Position numbers and translations under genes: made by a program
Assembly: GCA_003864495.1 (NCBI GenBank)
Contig: ML133493.1
Span: forward strand, 3,045,820 to 3,109,819
Direction: 5' to 3'
Source of the DNA: Nemopilema nomurai
Lineage: Eukaryota; Cnidaria; Scyphozoa; Rhizostomeae; Rhizostomatidae
DNA length: 64,000 nucleotides
Notes under the pieces: model-generated
What the model was told of the DNA's origin: nothing
What the model saw: the letters and a program-made list of their open reading frames with translations, nothing else
The model's database searches: none
Shown here: positions 1 to 12,350 of the stretch, piece by piece
Numbering within the stretch: position 1 is the first letter of the stretch
How the letters are laid out: each line of letters starts with the position of its first letter

Positions 1-246
1 AGAGCGCGAAAGGTTTACGAGTTTGTGAACTGTCGGCCTGGCCTAAGTCATCAAATATTCATGCTCCATTGGCGATGCTTTGTAATGACGATACTTCATC
101 GTTTGGCCTTCCCATCCGAGCAGCGAGCGTCGAGAAAAAGAAGGAAAGATTCAAACATGGATCAAAATCGAACCAGCTGATCAGATTAGGATGTGAAAAA
201 CTGACTTTCACGTATGACAGCAAAATGTTCGATGCCAAAATCGAAC

Positions 247-307
247 ATGAATCTTCATTCGGGTTTACTTTTGATTGCATTTTGGTTACCAGCCTTAGTT
301 CAAATAG
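247..307 (+). CDS. Carbonic anhydrase exon 1: signal peptide
   Basis: It encodes 20 residues starting MNLHSGLLLIAFWLPALVQI, a typical short polar start plus hydrophobic core. The donor is G|GTGAGT and the exon ends in phase 1. I chose the ATG at 247 because it directly precedes the hydrophobic core; the upstream in-frame ATG at 214 is possible. Confidence 0.82.
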
Positions 308-3300
308 GTGAGTTCTATTGGCATTTAAAGCTGCTTTTGTCGTATCATTTGTTGTGTTGCTATCATTATCCTTGTTGTAAACCAGATTTAATGCGAGAGT
401 CTTGTCCCAAGAAATAGATATGTGTTCTGCAATGCAGGAGTTCCACGGTTGCTGAATGCAAGGCATACACAAATGCATTTTCATTTGCACACGGCCATAG
501 CGCTGAGATCTTCTGAATTTGCTCTTCATTGCAGCAAAAAGCGTACAGCTTAAGAGTATTAAAGTTCCCACCATCAGAGCCTGTAATTATCAAAAACAGT
601 GAGTGCAGTTTTTGAGACTTTCACTGAATGCATATCATTACTGCTCTTAAAGCAGGGGAATAAATGCATTTAACGATTGCCTTTGCTGTTCTTTGCAGCC
701 AGTTCAGGGCAGTTAGCATCAAGCGATGGCGAGAATGAGATCCAAAGGCACAACGTTGAAGCGGTGCCGTCTGCCAACTCTTGGGACAACGAAGTTGCCG
801 AAAATGGAGGCCTGATGAAGAAGCTTCAAAATTTGCCAACCGACAAGCTAAAAAACTTGTTGAAATTCATAAATAAAGAGAGCAATCAGCAAGTAGGCCC
901 TCTTGATCCAGAAAAAGGAAATAAAGACGGTGACAGTGAGAGTCAAAGCGTGCCACAGAATGGCGACGTGACTTTGGAAGTCAATGGCCCGACAGAGATG
1001 ACGTCCCCACGCCTAATGGCCAAAGCACGAGAAGAGAATAACAGCTCAAACGATGTGGCGGGCACAAATGCTTTAGAAGGACACGTGCAGAACGGCGAGG
1101 CAGAAATGAAGTATCCGCAATCGAATTCAGAGACTGGCAACTCAAAGCAACAGCATAAGTTGGAGCCAGCAACCCGTGTTTTGATTAAATCGTTTGAGAA
1201 TGATTCAGATGCTCAGGAGAGTGTGCAAGACGTAGGCGACGATTCACAGAAATCTGATGAAACTTTGAGGCATCAGAGTAAAGACAACGCAGAAGACGTT
1301 TTCGCAGGAACTGAGGAAAATGCTGCTTCGACTCACGGTACCTCCAGCCAAGGGGAATCGCGGATGAAACTCACGCATCTCCTTCCAAAATCAGAGAGCG
1401 AAAAAGCTGATCAGTCTCGCACTGAAGGCGAGGCTGATTCCATCGAAGGCTCAAAGATTCACAAATCTTTGCCGACCAGTGATGGCATTGAACTTTCGAC
1501 AGGAAAGAAGTTCTTGAACATGGCACCAAACCCTAGACACCAGAGCAATAAACCACAGCGGCGCAAAGCTACCAATGAGCAGTTGCCAATGGAAATCATC
1601 CAGCAGATCAACGATGCAATGATCGCAAAGGTGCGAGAATCCGGAGACAGAAGGGCCTCACTTACGAATGACAACGAGGCTGTCGATGTGTCTTCAACAA
1701 CGGAACAAGGCAACCAATCTGAGTTTGAGAAAAGAGGGGGAAATGCGAAGGCGATGTTTGCTTTTTCGTACAATCCTGAATCACCAATAGGTATGCTTCT
1801 GTTTCTTTCTATTTTAGAAGGGTGAATGTATGGGGATTCCCTTCTAAATAATGTACAAGTGCATTAGGACCTTAAGGTTTAGGCCCAGTGCAAGATTACA
1901 CACCATATCAATTTTAGAGGTATTTTTATTTGCATCAAAGTCAAAAATATACATTGGGTATTAACATAAGCTCCTTAGGCATTTACCAAGCTTCCAAAAA
2001 TTTATGAATGTGCCGTTGATGTCATTTCATTAATTATTTCCTTTTTGTGTTCTATACCTAGTTGTTTTTATGTATTTAACGTATGCCGTCACCGAATTAT
2101 GCCGTCTCATCTAAGACAGCTTTTCCGTGTGTCTTCCTAAAATTACGACCACTTAGGGCCACCGAAACCTGCTTTCGAGTCCAAAAGGACCAATATTTAA
2201 CTAAATGGCATCATAATATTTGTGATCTTTGTTGTTGCTGCTGCTGGTATTCCTCAAGCCTGAGTTAATGGTGCGATAGCGGAGCAGAATGTTCGCTTAT
2301 TAAATTGTCAAAATTTTTCAAAACTTGAAACAGATATGAAACTCAATAGCACTTCATGACTGGATGCAATGACGTCATCTTGCAAGTGAAATGCTACCAA
2401 GTTAAAAACAATAATCGATTCACTACATTAAACAACGTACGATGAATGTGTTTCAAACTACAAGAAAGAAGGAATTGAGAAGACGAGTGGGAAGACTGAG
2501 AGATAACAATTCCAAAGCTTGCTAGAATTTTCCTTTCAAAGAGAGTATATCAAGCCACACAAAATTCACTTTATTTATGACTTGATCTAAGATTTATTTA
2601 GCTGCCTTTGTGCCCAATTTAGCTCAAAGCTTGCGACAATTGATATCCAGTCGATATTCAATAGGCCTGCTGAATTCCGAGTTAGAGAAATATGACATTT
2701 CCCAATAAACTGCTTAAAGGGTTGATAATCTTTTATAAGTAGCTGTTTATAGTTTATCCTGAAACTGATGTTAACACACAAAGACGAACATTCAATTCTG
2801 GTAGATCCATGAGATAAATTGAGATTTCTGAATAATGAATTGAGAAACTGAATAATGGAAACCTGCTCTTATCCAACGCCACCCAAGGAGATTATCTGAC
2901 TGGAAAGTGTGGAACGCGATGGCAGGGATATGATCCTATCAATAGGCCTGCGAGATGAATTTAATATCATGTGACAGGGTCTTATAGAACTGCTAATGAT
3001 ACGACTACAACTTTTCTTTAAGTCTTTAATGAATTTGTCTTTATAGCGTTATTTGCACTTGATGATTTGGCAAAGCAAAGCTCGTAATGCTAACAGTAAT
3101 TTCTGTCTTGTAAGGAAGATAATTCTTGTCAAAATGGATGTTGTTTCCAATAATTTCCCAAAGCTTCTTGGATCCCCCGCCTCCTTGCTTCTGCCTCTTC
3201 AGCTATAGAAACAGCAAAATTTTTCATCTAATTAGAAAATTGTCAACTGACGCAGCCAGGAGCGTTTCCATTCCAATCTATATCCTTTTTGCTTTGCATT

Positions 3301-6300
3301 CACAATGCGGCCTCATTGAATGCAGTTGTGTTTTCATTGCAAGGTAAATCCCATTCAAAAATTTTTCACCGATCCAAACAAACAAATCTATTAATATAAG
3401 CTGCAGCTGCTAGAAGCTTCTTATCCTGTCAAAATGCATAATCCTGCTTCTTCAAAGAGGCTTTTTTCTATTCTTGGCCTCGTTAATCACAATCAACTCT
3501 ACCTGGATCACTTTGATTTAACATATTCAGATTAAATAATCAATGCAATAGATTACGAAGATGAGTTGATCCAACTAAAGTTCTGCTTTGCGAATAGTTC
3601 TATCCTGTTTATTTACCGACCAACCAATACACCACCAACCAAACAGTCCTAAAGTAATCAAAAGGTGCTTCTGTTTTAAACTTACTTTTCTCGCTGTTTG
3701 TTAAACAGGCAGGGAAAATATGGGACGCTAGGGAAAATGCATGCCAATCTTCTCGTCCTGCTGTTCTTTTGAGGACTATTGGAGATGAGAAGATTCAATC
3801 CAGTGATAAAGGAAACCTAATGATAAAACAACAATTCGTTCCATGATTTGAGTATTCATTGACCCGTCCAATTTGCTTTTTCCGACTGACATATTTCAAC
3901 CACAAATCAATACACATCTGAACCCTTTTTAGTTGATTTCTGATGCTTTATCTATTGGTCAGTGTTAATTTGAAAACTTCTGCGACCGTACGACCAACAT
4001 CTGCTTTGTTGAGCAACTTGTGGTAAAACTAGTATCGTTTGGTGAGAATCTGTTTATTGGCTGCAAAAAGAAAGGAACAGGTGTAGACGAATTTGATTTT
4101 GGCCATCGACTTGTTAGTGGAAGCAGTAGCGTGTCACAGCAGTAGTCAATATCAATATCTCGGCTTGCTTGCCTAGTGAACCAAAAGTGTTAGGATAGAA
4201 GCTTGATTTCTGCAAATCTGATTCGTTATTGCCTTTTCAAAGAAGATATACTCATGATCGACATTTCCACTTAATTCTGATATCGCAAATACCGTATTTG
4301 CCACATTGAGCCTCAAATGTAACCACAACCAAGCCCTCCAACAGCAATGACCAACTCACATATGCTTCGAGTGACTTATTGGCATTAATTTGAAGCCAGG
4401 TCCGTACAGTGGCCTACAGAGTGGATCCTCATCGGCACAAAAATCAACATACCATCGCTCCTAAAACATACAGATTATCTACAAAATGTGCTTCAAAGTA
4501 ATCAAAAGGTGCTTCTGTTTTAAACTTACTTTTCTCGCTGTTTGTTAAACAGGCAGGGAAAATATGGGACGCTAGGGAAAATGCATGCCAATCTTCTCGT
4601 CCTGCTGTTCTTTTGAGGACTATTGGAGATGAGAAGATTCAATCCATGATAAAGGAAACCTAATGATAAAACAACAATTCGTTCCATGATTTTGAGTATT
4701 CATTGACCCGTCCAATTTGCTTTTTCCGACTGACATATTTCAACCACAAATCAATACACATCTGAACCCTTTTTAGTTGATTTCTGATGCTTTATCTATT
4801 GGTCAGTGTTAATTTGAAAACTTCTGCGACCGTACGACCAACATCTGCTTTGTTGAGCAACTTGTGGTAAAACTAGTATCGTTTGGTGAGAATCTGTTTA
4901 TTGGCTGCAAAAAGAAAGGAACAGGTGTAGACGAATTTGATTTTGGCCATCGTCTGGTTAGTGGAAGCAGTAGCGTGTCACAGCAGTAGTCAATATCAAT
5001 ATCTCGGCTTGCTTGCCTAGTGAACCAAAAGTGGTTAGGATAGAAGCTTGATTTCTGCAAATCTGATTCGTTATTGCCTTTTCAAAGAAGATATACTCAT
5101 GATCGACATTTCCACTTAATTCTGATATCGCAAATACCGTATTTGCCACATTTGAGCCTCAAATGTAACCACAACCAAGCCCTCCAACAGCAATGACCAA
5201 CTCACATATGCTTCGAGTGACTTATTGGCATTAATTTGAAGCCAGGTCCGTACAGTGGCCTACAGAGTGGATCCTCATCGGCACAAAAATCAACATACCA
5301 TCGCTCCTAAAACATACAGATTATCTACAAAATGTGCTTCAAAGTAATCAAAAGGTGCTTCTGTTTTAAACTTACTTTTCTCGCTGTTTGTTAAACAGGC
5401 AGGGAAAATATGGGACGCTAGGGAAAATGCATGCCAATCTTCTCGTCCTGCTGTTCTTTTGAGGACTATTGGAGATGAGAAGATTCAATCCAGTGATAAA
5501 GGAAACCTAATGATAAAACAACAATTCGTTCCATGATTTTGAGTATTCATTGACCCGTCCAATTTGCTTTTTCCGACTGACATATTTCAACCACAAATCA
5601 ATACACATCTGAACCCTTTTTAGTTGATTTCTGATGCTTTATCTATTGGTCAGTGTTAATTTGAAAACTTCTGCGACCGTACGACCAACATCTGCTTTGT
5701 TGAGCAACTTGTGGTAAAACTAGTATCGTTTGGTGAGAATCTGTTTATTGGCTGCAAAAAGAAAGGAACAGGTGTAGACGAATTTGATTTTGGCCATCGT
5801 CTGGTTAGTGGAAGCAGTAGCGTGTCACAGCAGTAGTCAATATCAATATCTCGGCTTGCTTGCCTAGTGAACCAAAAGTGGTTAGGATAGAAGCTTGATT
5901 TCTGCAAATCTGATTCGTTATTGCCTTTTCAAAGAAGATATACTCATGATCGACATTTCCACTTAATTCTGATATCGCAAATACCGTATTTGCCACATTT
6001 GAGCCTCAAATGTAACCACAACCAAGCCCTCCAACAGCAATGACCAACTCACATATGCTTCGAGTGACTTATTGGCATTAATTTGAAGCCAGGTCCGTAC
6101 AGTGGCCTACAGAGTGGATCCTCATCGGCACAAAAATCAACATACCATCGCTCCTAAAACATACAGATTATCTACAAAATGTGCTTCAAAGTAATCAAAA
6201 GGTGCTTCTGTTTTAAACTTACTTTTCTCGCTGTTTGTTAAACAGGCAGGGAAAATATGGGACGCTAGGGAAAATGCATGCCAATCTTCTCGTCCTGCTG

Positions 6301-9300
6301 TTCTTTTGAGGACTATTGGAGATGAGAAGATTCAATCCAGTGATAAAGGAAACCTAATGATAAAACAACAATTCGTTCCATGATTTTGAGTATTCATTGA
6401 CCCGTCCAATTTGCTTTTTCCGACTGACATATTTCAACCACAAATCAATACACATCTGAACCCTTTTTAGTTGATTTCTGATGCTTTATCTATTGGTCAG
6501 TGTTAATTTGAAAACTTCTGCGACCGTACGACCAACATCTGCTTTGTTGAGCAACTTGTGGTAAAACTAGTATCGTTTGGTGAGAATCTGTTTATTGGCT
6601 GCAAAAAGACAGGAACAGGTGTAGACGAATTTGATTTTGGCCATCGTCTGGTTAGTGGAAGCAGTAGCGTGTCACAGCAGTAGTCAATATCAATATCTCG
6701 GCTTGCTTGCCTAGTGAACCAAAAGTGGTTAGGATAGAAGCTTGATTTCTGCAAATCTGATTCGTTATTGCCTTTTCAAAGAAGATATACTCATGATCGA
6801 CATTTCCACTTAATTCTGATATCGCAAATACCGTATTTGCCACATTTGAGCCTCAAATGTAACCACAACCAAGCCCTCCAACAGCAATGACCAACTCACA
6901 TATGCTTCGAGTGACTTATTGGCATTAATTTGAAGCCAGGTCCGTACAGTGGCCTACAGAGTGGATCCTCATCGGCACAAAAATCAACATACCATCGCTC
7001 CTAAAACATACAGATTATCTACAAAATGTTCGATAATCATGTTGCAGGGACTTTCAGTGGCCTTTCTGTTCTCTTTTAGGCCCTGAGATGTGGAAGGTTT
7101 TGCACACAGACTGGACCTGTCAGGGCAGAAAGCAGTCGCCTATATCTATCAGAACAGACGATGTCGTTAATGACACTCTTTGCAAAAACATTGCGATTCG
7201 AGTGGAGCCCGAGGGACGGCCGCTGCGAGGCATTCTGCGAAACAATGGCCATGCTCCTACGCTTTCTCTTACAACCAATAGCGTAGTGCGCTTATTCGGG
7301 GGCCTTCTTCCCAACGACTACTACTTGAAGCAACTCCACTTCCATTTCGGATGCGAAAACAACAGAGGGTCTGAGCATAAGATAGATGGCCAGAGCTTTC
7401 CAATGGAGGTGTGGTATTTGGTTTCTCATTAGAAAAATGTATTATCGTGTTGTTCAAAATTTGCAAACCATGATTATGTATGTAAACTGGTTAAAACTAA
7501 TAAACTGAGAACGAGACACATATTCCGGCCATGCGGCTTTTCAAAAATAACAAAACATGAACAATAATATAAAAGAGTCTAGGTGAAAGAGTCAAAAGAG
7601 TCATTTTATCACAATGTGCCAAGAGCTTCGACAAGCGCAATTTGCAACATGAGTCTTATCCTTTGCATCATTTAAAGTTTATCAATCTATCTAGCAATCT
7701 ATTCTATCGTGGATCCAATGTCCCAAAAATTCTTGGATTGATTCCCACCACCATGACTGGCCCTTGTATATTGCTGCTAGTGTAAGACATTCTTTCAGAC
7801 CAAGCTAGACAAGTTCTAAAGGGTTAATGTCTAATGGTAACAAAAATACCAATCCGAAGAAATGGGTCACAAGCCGCTAATAGAGTGTGTGAAAAGAAAA
7901 GCCACGTAAAATTGACAAGTCGATGTCAAGCAAATATAGAATTGAGGCTGTATTCTTTCCCATTCTAGCTGCACCTTGTTTTTTGGGACAAGAAGACATT
8001 TGAAACATTTTCGGAAGCAGCCAAATCTGATCGTGGAATTGCAGTTGTAGCAGTTTTGTTTCAGGTGGGAATCTGGCTCACTCACTTACATATTTGCCTT
8101 GAGGCCTAGCTCACTCACTTACGTATTTTCCTTAGTTAATTTTTTCGAGAGAAAAATGATTTACTAAAGATTCAAGTTTCTTCTCTTATGATAGAAAAGT
8201 AAAATAAAATTTCAAAGACAACAACAACTAGTAACGTTACTTAGCTTCAAAAGCAACTTTATAATATTTTAAGTCTTTAACTCATACATTCTTTATCACC
8301 ATCTGTATTGTTAAAGAGTTAAGAAACGAATATCATTGTGGATCATATGACTTCATGATAATGTCTTATGCAACTTCACTACATTTTCTCAAAAGTAACA
8401 TCTTTGGCTAGATTTTCTCCTTCTTCCTTTGAAAGTTACATGATCTCTCTTGGGATTTTTTTATTAAACGAGATATACCAACTTTTAATTAGAAGCGATT
8501 TATCTGCTAATATTCACTTTATAGTTAACCTGTAATCCGAAAACTTATCTCAAAACAGCGAGCATACGTTCCTGCCAGTCAAGTACGGAGCACACCAGTG
8601 ACACAATTTCTTCAAGTGCTAAAGAAAATATCCAACGAAGGTAACATATTTGTACACCACTTTTAGCAGTAACACTTTTCAAAGCCTGTTAAGTATAAGG
8701 AACTGAAAAATACCTCTTAGTAAAGGAATCAAGAAATTTGTTATTCTTTTAAGAAGAGCAATTTAGCAAATGTAAATTGTAAGTGATTGACAAGTGTAAA
8801 ACATTGAGTTAAATGGAACAGGACTTAAATAGTGGAGACGCTGATTAACATAACCATAGTTTGATTACAAGACATCATTTTACTACTCTTTAATCCAGGT
8901 GTTAAATATCACTCTTACATTGACCCGACCAAATCTTAAATTATCAAGTGCTTGTTGAAGAAGGAAATAAAAAGTTGAAAAAGTCTTTCCCTCATTGTAG
9001 GTGATTTTGTGCAAATATCGGAGATATTTGACTTTCGCCTGGAAAGACTTATCCCAAACGTAATGAACCCAACACAGGCTGATCGCTTCTTCACTTACGA
9101 AGGATCACTGACCACTCCCGGCTGTTATGAGTCCGTCACGTGGATAGTATTCAACGGCCACCCTGTGATCACGGACCAGCAGGTACGTGCCCTTTGTGGC
9201 TATTCCACTGAGAAGCAGCCTTGTCGCCTATTACGTCATATGATTATGCGTCAAAATGCTATCGCGGTCGGGTGTTCACGATTGAACTGCGTATCACAAT

Positions 9301-10943
9301 GGCGCAAGGACGAAATAAAGATGTAGGGGGAGGGAAATGAATGATTAACGCATCATTATATATGCAGAAACTTGAAGCAAATTTGCTATGCAATTTTTGA
9401 ACCGGTTTTAGCCAGTATTTGCACTTGCAGAAGTGCTTAGTATATGCAGTACAAGGTAGTCAAGGAGCAGCTGTCAGAAGGGTGCGGAGATTGATCTTTG
9501 TAGATTGATCCACCAGGGTCGACTTTACTATCCGTCGTTTGAATACAAGAGGAAAATGTTCGAGGAACAATGAGATACATGCAAAGTTTCGTCTAGCAAA
9601 TGATTTTAGACCTTCTTGACTAGTTGTGCCTTTTATTCCATAATCATTGCACTGTTATCGTAATTTTGGCCGGAATTCACAAGAGATAGGTTTTGAACAA
9701 ATAGCACCTTTGTGTTTCTTTGGCTATATTGATAACTTTAGGGTACTCTATTACAAAAAACTCAAAGCAATTACCCCTCGAACCAAACACTGCAATGTCT
9801 TTTTTGAACTTTGCTGTTTTCATAGACTTTTTACGTAATTTCTCGTAGCCTTTTGAAGAATTGAAAAGTTATGTATCATTTAACACCGTTAAGTGAAAAA
9901 AGTTAGTGGCTTTGGCATGATGAGTAACACTTTTAGCACGTTTTAAAGATTGTGTAAGCTGAACAACTGAATGGTTAGCTGTACCCACAGTTTGACCCAT
10001 CTGAAGAATGCGTTCAATATCCTACTCTGAATCTTATTGAAATTTTATCGCAAGTCACTTTTGCGGATAAACCCAAGTATCTGACAGATTTTCGACCGAG
10101 CATATGTCGAGTTCTTGTTGCTAGGATACAGACACCAAGGGTCTTCAAGGGTCTGTCTTGTTATAGAGACTGTGGCTTTGCATGGCTTAAGCGGATAAAA
10201 ATAGCAGCGGCCGGTAGCTGGTATTTTGGGGCTTAGCCTTCACTGCAAAATGGCTCATCTTCTAACCAGAACAAAGGAGACTATGCTTACCAGACTATGC
10301 CGGAATATAACTGTTCTGAAACCGCCCGAAAAGCAATCACAGAAAAGTCTCAGGGAAAGTGAATGAAAACAGTTTTTAATCGTGCTTGATAAATAGCGTA
10401 CTCTGTTTATTATGAAACTTGAATCAAGCATTACTTTACCTGCTTGATGGTAGTTTGTGTATTAAAATGGGGGAAGGGCCGGAGACTTTTCTCGAAAACA
10501 ACTAAAATGTTTCAGAACCCCCTTCTCAAACCTCACTATGAATACGAGCACTTCTTGAACCTTGGGTAATCCATATGATGCCCCCATTTATGTAAACAGC
10601 TATTGAACTTCTCCTGAGATAAGTTAAAAACCTTTCGCCACAGACGCAAGACCCAGGCGCAAGAGGGTGCATTGCCCCTTACAAGTCAGCATTTCTCACT
10701 CACAAGCAACGAAAGTGTCCCTACATGTGCCCCTCCATTTTAAGGATGCGTCGTGCTTCCTTGCCTCCAGACCACCCACTGCAATAATGAACAAACCCCC
10801 CTCTTTTACAACTCTGTCTCTTGCAGTTGGAAGTGTTCCGCAAACTGAAGTCGTCCAAAGTAAATGCCGGCGGGACAATGTGCGACAATTTTCGCCCGAT
10901 TCAGAAACGCTACGGAAGACGGATCTACAGTAACATCGTTTAG
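247..10943 (+). CDS. Secreted alpha-carbonic anhydrase with long acidic N-terminal extension (7 coding exons)
   Basis: Catalyses reversible CO2 hydration to bicarbonate outside the cell or in the secretory route. Coding exons are 247-307, 699-1790, 7080-7408, 7969-8064, 8559-8640, 9001-9182 and 10827-10943, about 652 residues, and all junctions keep phase. Residues 1-20 are a hydrophobic signal peptide; about 21-384 are acidic low-complexity sequence; about 385-652 are the catalytic domain. Zinc ligands equivalent to human CA II His94, His96 and His119 are His471, His473 and His496. The proton shuttle His64 is His442. Glu106 and Thr199 match Glu483 and Thr591. Cys398 and Cys595 sit where secreted forms have their disulfide. 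There is no hydrophobic C-terminal tail, so no GPI anchor or membrane segment is expected. The extension recalls biomineralisation-type carbonic anhydrases, but a role in mineralisation is inference. An in-frame ATG at 214 would add 11 residues before the signal peptide. Confidence 0.93.
308..698 (+). other. Carbonic anhydrase intron 1
   Basis: This GT-AG intron ends in a pyrimidine-rich tract and TTTGCAG. It interrupts a codon in phase 1. I see no other feature in it; the antisense open frame over 59-574 shows no recognisable protein. Confidence 0.8.
699..1790 (+). CDS. Carbonic anhydrase exon 2: acidic low-complexity extension
   Basis: A single 1,092-base exon encodes about 364 residues rich in Ser, Glu, Asp, Asn, Gln and Lys, with almost no aromatic residues, so it is probably disordered. 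One short amphipathic stretch, LMKKLQNLPTDKLKNLLKF, lies near its N-terminal end. Several dibasic sites occur near its C-terminal end (PQRRK, GDRRA) and could be processing sites. The last residues, FSYNPESPIG, begin the carbonic anhydrase fold. Both flanking introns are phase 1, so the exon can be skipped without changing frame. No cysteine or named domain is visible in it. Confidence 0.9.
1791..3651 (+). other. Left part of carbonic anhydrase intron 2, unique sequence
   Basis: AT-rich intron sequence starting at donor GTATGC. No exon, repeat or RNA gene is apparent. It runs up to the tandem array that fills the right part of this 5.3 kb intron. Confidence 0.7.
3652..7028 (+). repeat. Tandem array, four copies of an ~847-base unit, in carbonic anhydrase intron 2
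   Basis: Copies start near 3652, 4495, 5341 and 6188, with spacings of 843, 846 and 847 bases. Copies 3 and 4 are nearly identical; one visible difference is AAAAAGAAAGG versus AAAAAGACAGG. Copies 1 and 2 carry several one- to two-base indels and substitutions. Each unit contains a short palindrome, ACATTTGAG-C-CTCAAATGT, which is damaged in copy 1. The open frames of 83 and 63 codons seen on the minus strand recur only because the unit recurs. The array stops about 50 bases before the exon 3 acceptor. I do not recognise the unit as a named transposon or satellite. Confidence 0.95.
7080..7408 (+). CDS. Carbonic anhydrase exon 3: N-terminal half of catalytic domain
   Basis: It starts GPEMWKVLH and contains CQGRKQSPISI, NNGHAPTL with the proton-shuttle His, LHFHFG with two zinc-ligand His residues, and GSEH with the gating Glu. 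It ends in a Glu matching CA II Glu117. The acceptor is TCTTTTAG, the donor GAG|GTGTGG, and the exon ends in phase 0. Confidence 0.96.
7969..8064 (+). CDS. Carbonic anhydrase exon 4: third zinc ligand
   Basis: This 96-base exon opens LHLVFW, matching human LHLVHW. The first His is the third zinc ligand. The second His (CA II His122) is replaced by Phe. It continues to GIAVVAVLFQ, the conserved core strand. Acceptor TTCTAG, donor CAG|GTGGGA, phase 0 at both ends. Confidence 0.92.
8559..8640 (+). CDS. Carbonic anhydrase exon 5
   Basis: It encodes RAYVPASQV and FLQVLKKISNEG, which match the helix segment after the core strand in alpha-carbonic anhydrases. The acceptor (TCAAAACAG) has a weak pyrimidine tract, but phase agrees with both neighbours (0 in, 1 out) and the frame is open only this way. 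Confidence 0.85.
9001..9182 (+). CDS. Carbonic anhydrase exon 6: substrate-site threonines
   Basis: It carries FFTYEGSLTTPGCYESVTW, the strongly conserved block with the Thr199 and Thr200 equivalents and the second disulfide Cys. The donor is CAG|GTACGT. Reading on through the donor reaches a stop after about 48 non-homologous codons, so the splice is preferred. Confidence 0.95.
9183..10826 (+). other. Carbonic anhydrase intron 6
   Basis: A 1.6 kb AT-rich intron between GTACGT and TCTTGCAG. I see no exon, repeat or RNA gene inside it. Confidence 0.75.
10827..10943 (+). CDS. Carbonic anhydrase exon 7: C-terminus and stop
   Basis: It encodes LEVFRKLKSS, then CDNFRPIQKRYGRRIY, the conserved C-terminal block (human DNWRPAQPL region), and ends with TAG at 10941-10943. 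No hydrophobic anchor follows. Confidence 0.93.
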   Translation: MEVFRKLKSSKVNAGGTMCDNFRPIQKRYGRRIYSNIV

Positions 10944-11591
10944 AACGGTGCCAGTTCCCGAAACTCTACTCAGTGTCTTTGTTGTGTCACTCAGAGAGTA
11001 TCGTTGCTAGACTTTGTTGGAATCGGCCAACGACTGAGACCAAGAAGATGTTTCTGACTCAAAGTTAGTTCAGATCGCTGTGTTTCCTCGTGGCATCAGT
11101 CGAGCTGCCGCGAAGAGGTCATTTTCTGTAACCGAAGGCTGAAAGAGACAATAATGACCACTCGCGGTTGATAAAAACTTACATTTAAGGCATCAGCCTC
11201 TACCACTTAAAGAAGCAGCATTTGTTTTGCTCTAACCTTCTTATTTAATGTCGAATAACACAGAGAACAATACGGTATGTTTTTGTATCCTAACTGCATC
11301 CAATTTCACCTGATAATATCTTTCAAGAATCCAGCATCTTTGGATCCTAGCAATATGATACTTGACTTTAAAAGTGTTTGACGATGCTACATAGAGTGTC
11401 AACAAATGGTTAAGCAAGTACGTATTTTTGTTAAGGAATGAGTCGGATCTCCCTATCAAAACCAGCAGTGTATGTCCAAATTCCTCATGTTTAAGGATAA
11501 GGAAGTACGCACTACACCGTCACTTAAAGATGTTTTAGTCATGGGCTCAAAGAGGTCTTAAGCATCAAGCCAATAGAATTTGTATTTAAGA

Positions 11592-11597
11592 AATAAA
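11592..11597 (+). terminator. Possible polyadenylation signal of the carbonic anhydrase gene
   Basis: An AATAAA lies about 650 bases past the stop. Another, at about 12197, is possible. Chance occurrence is likely in AT-rich DNA, so this is tentative. Confidence 0.25.
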
Positions 11598-12330
11598 CTT
11601 ATCATTTAGAGAGATTAAAGATTATGTTCAACAGTGAAAGCTTCATTGCAAATTCTGTTTCAGTAGAAGACATGATGTAGCAAACCTTGAATATATAATA
11701 ATAATTTTGATTGGTAACGTAATCTTCACTGCCTTGGTACCAAGTAGCAATCATAGATTAAGTTTTCCTTAGAATATAAAAGGCCATTAAATTAAAGAAA
11801 TTATAATATGTTCGCATAAAAGTATTCAAAACATGATGAAAATATAATGCATTCGAGTAGAAACAGAGTAACTTCATCAACCAAGAAGGAGAAAAGCAGC
11901 ACCAGAACATGTTTCTTATCATTAAGCTGTGAAGTAATACAACGTTTGTCAAAATATACTACTGCGTAGGTAGTCCGTATGATGTCATGTAACAAGTTGA
12001 AAACTAAGTATTTACCGAAACATTGAAGAGTTAAATAGTATCTAGTGTTGAATAGAACTCATTTGCATGCAATATACTAACCAGCGTTCATGCACCTAAC
12101 ATATAACAAATTGAACTGCATTGACAAAAAGCATCTATAGAAACATCAATTCGATCTTCAACGGTAGACGATGCCTAGCTGCCAAACTGATCCCACAATA
12201 AAGAGTTATTTTTTGAGACTCTTGGATGTCTTTTGTTTGCTTTTAATTTTTAATTTTTCACATCAATTATGGACTTACTAATTGGATATGACTATTTTTC
12301 CAAGAATGAACAGCCGCAATGGATCGCATT

Positions 12331-12350
12331 GTTGTTGTTGTTGTTGTTGT
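12331..12350 (+). repeat. GTT microsatellite
   Basis: Nearly seven perfect GTT units in intergenic DNA. Confidence 0.9.

Noticed and set aside
59..574. 171-codon minus-strand open frame over carbonic anhydrase exon 1
   Set aside because: It has no recognisable motif and lies antisense to a well-supported signal-peptide exon and intron.
4809..6843. Repeated 83- and 63-codon open frames on the minus strand as a small gene family
   Set aside because: They recur only because the ~847-base DNA unit is tandemly repeated; the frames overlap each other, show no known motif, and the unit is intronic.
9183..9326. Read-through C-terminus of the carbonic anhydrase after exon 6
   Set aside because: The donor CAG|GTACGT is strong and the homologous C-terminal exon is found at 10827 in the correct phase.
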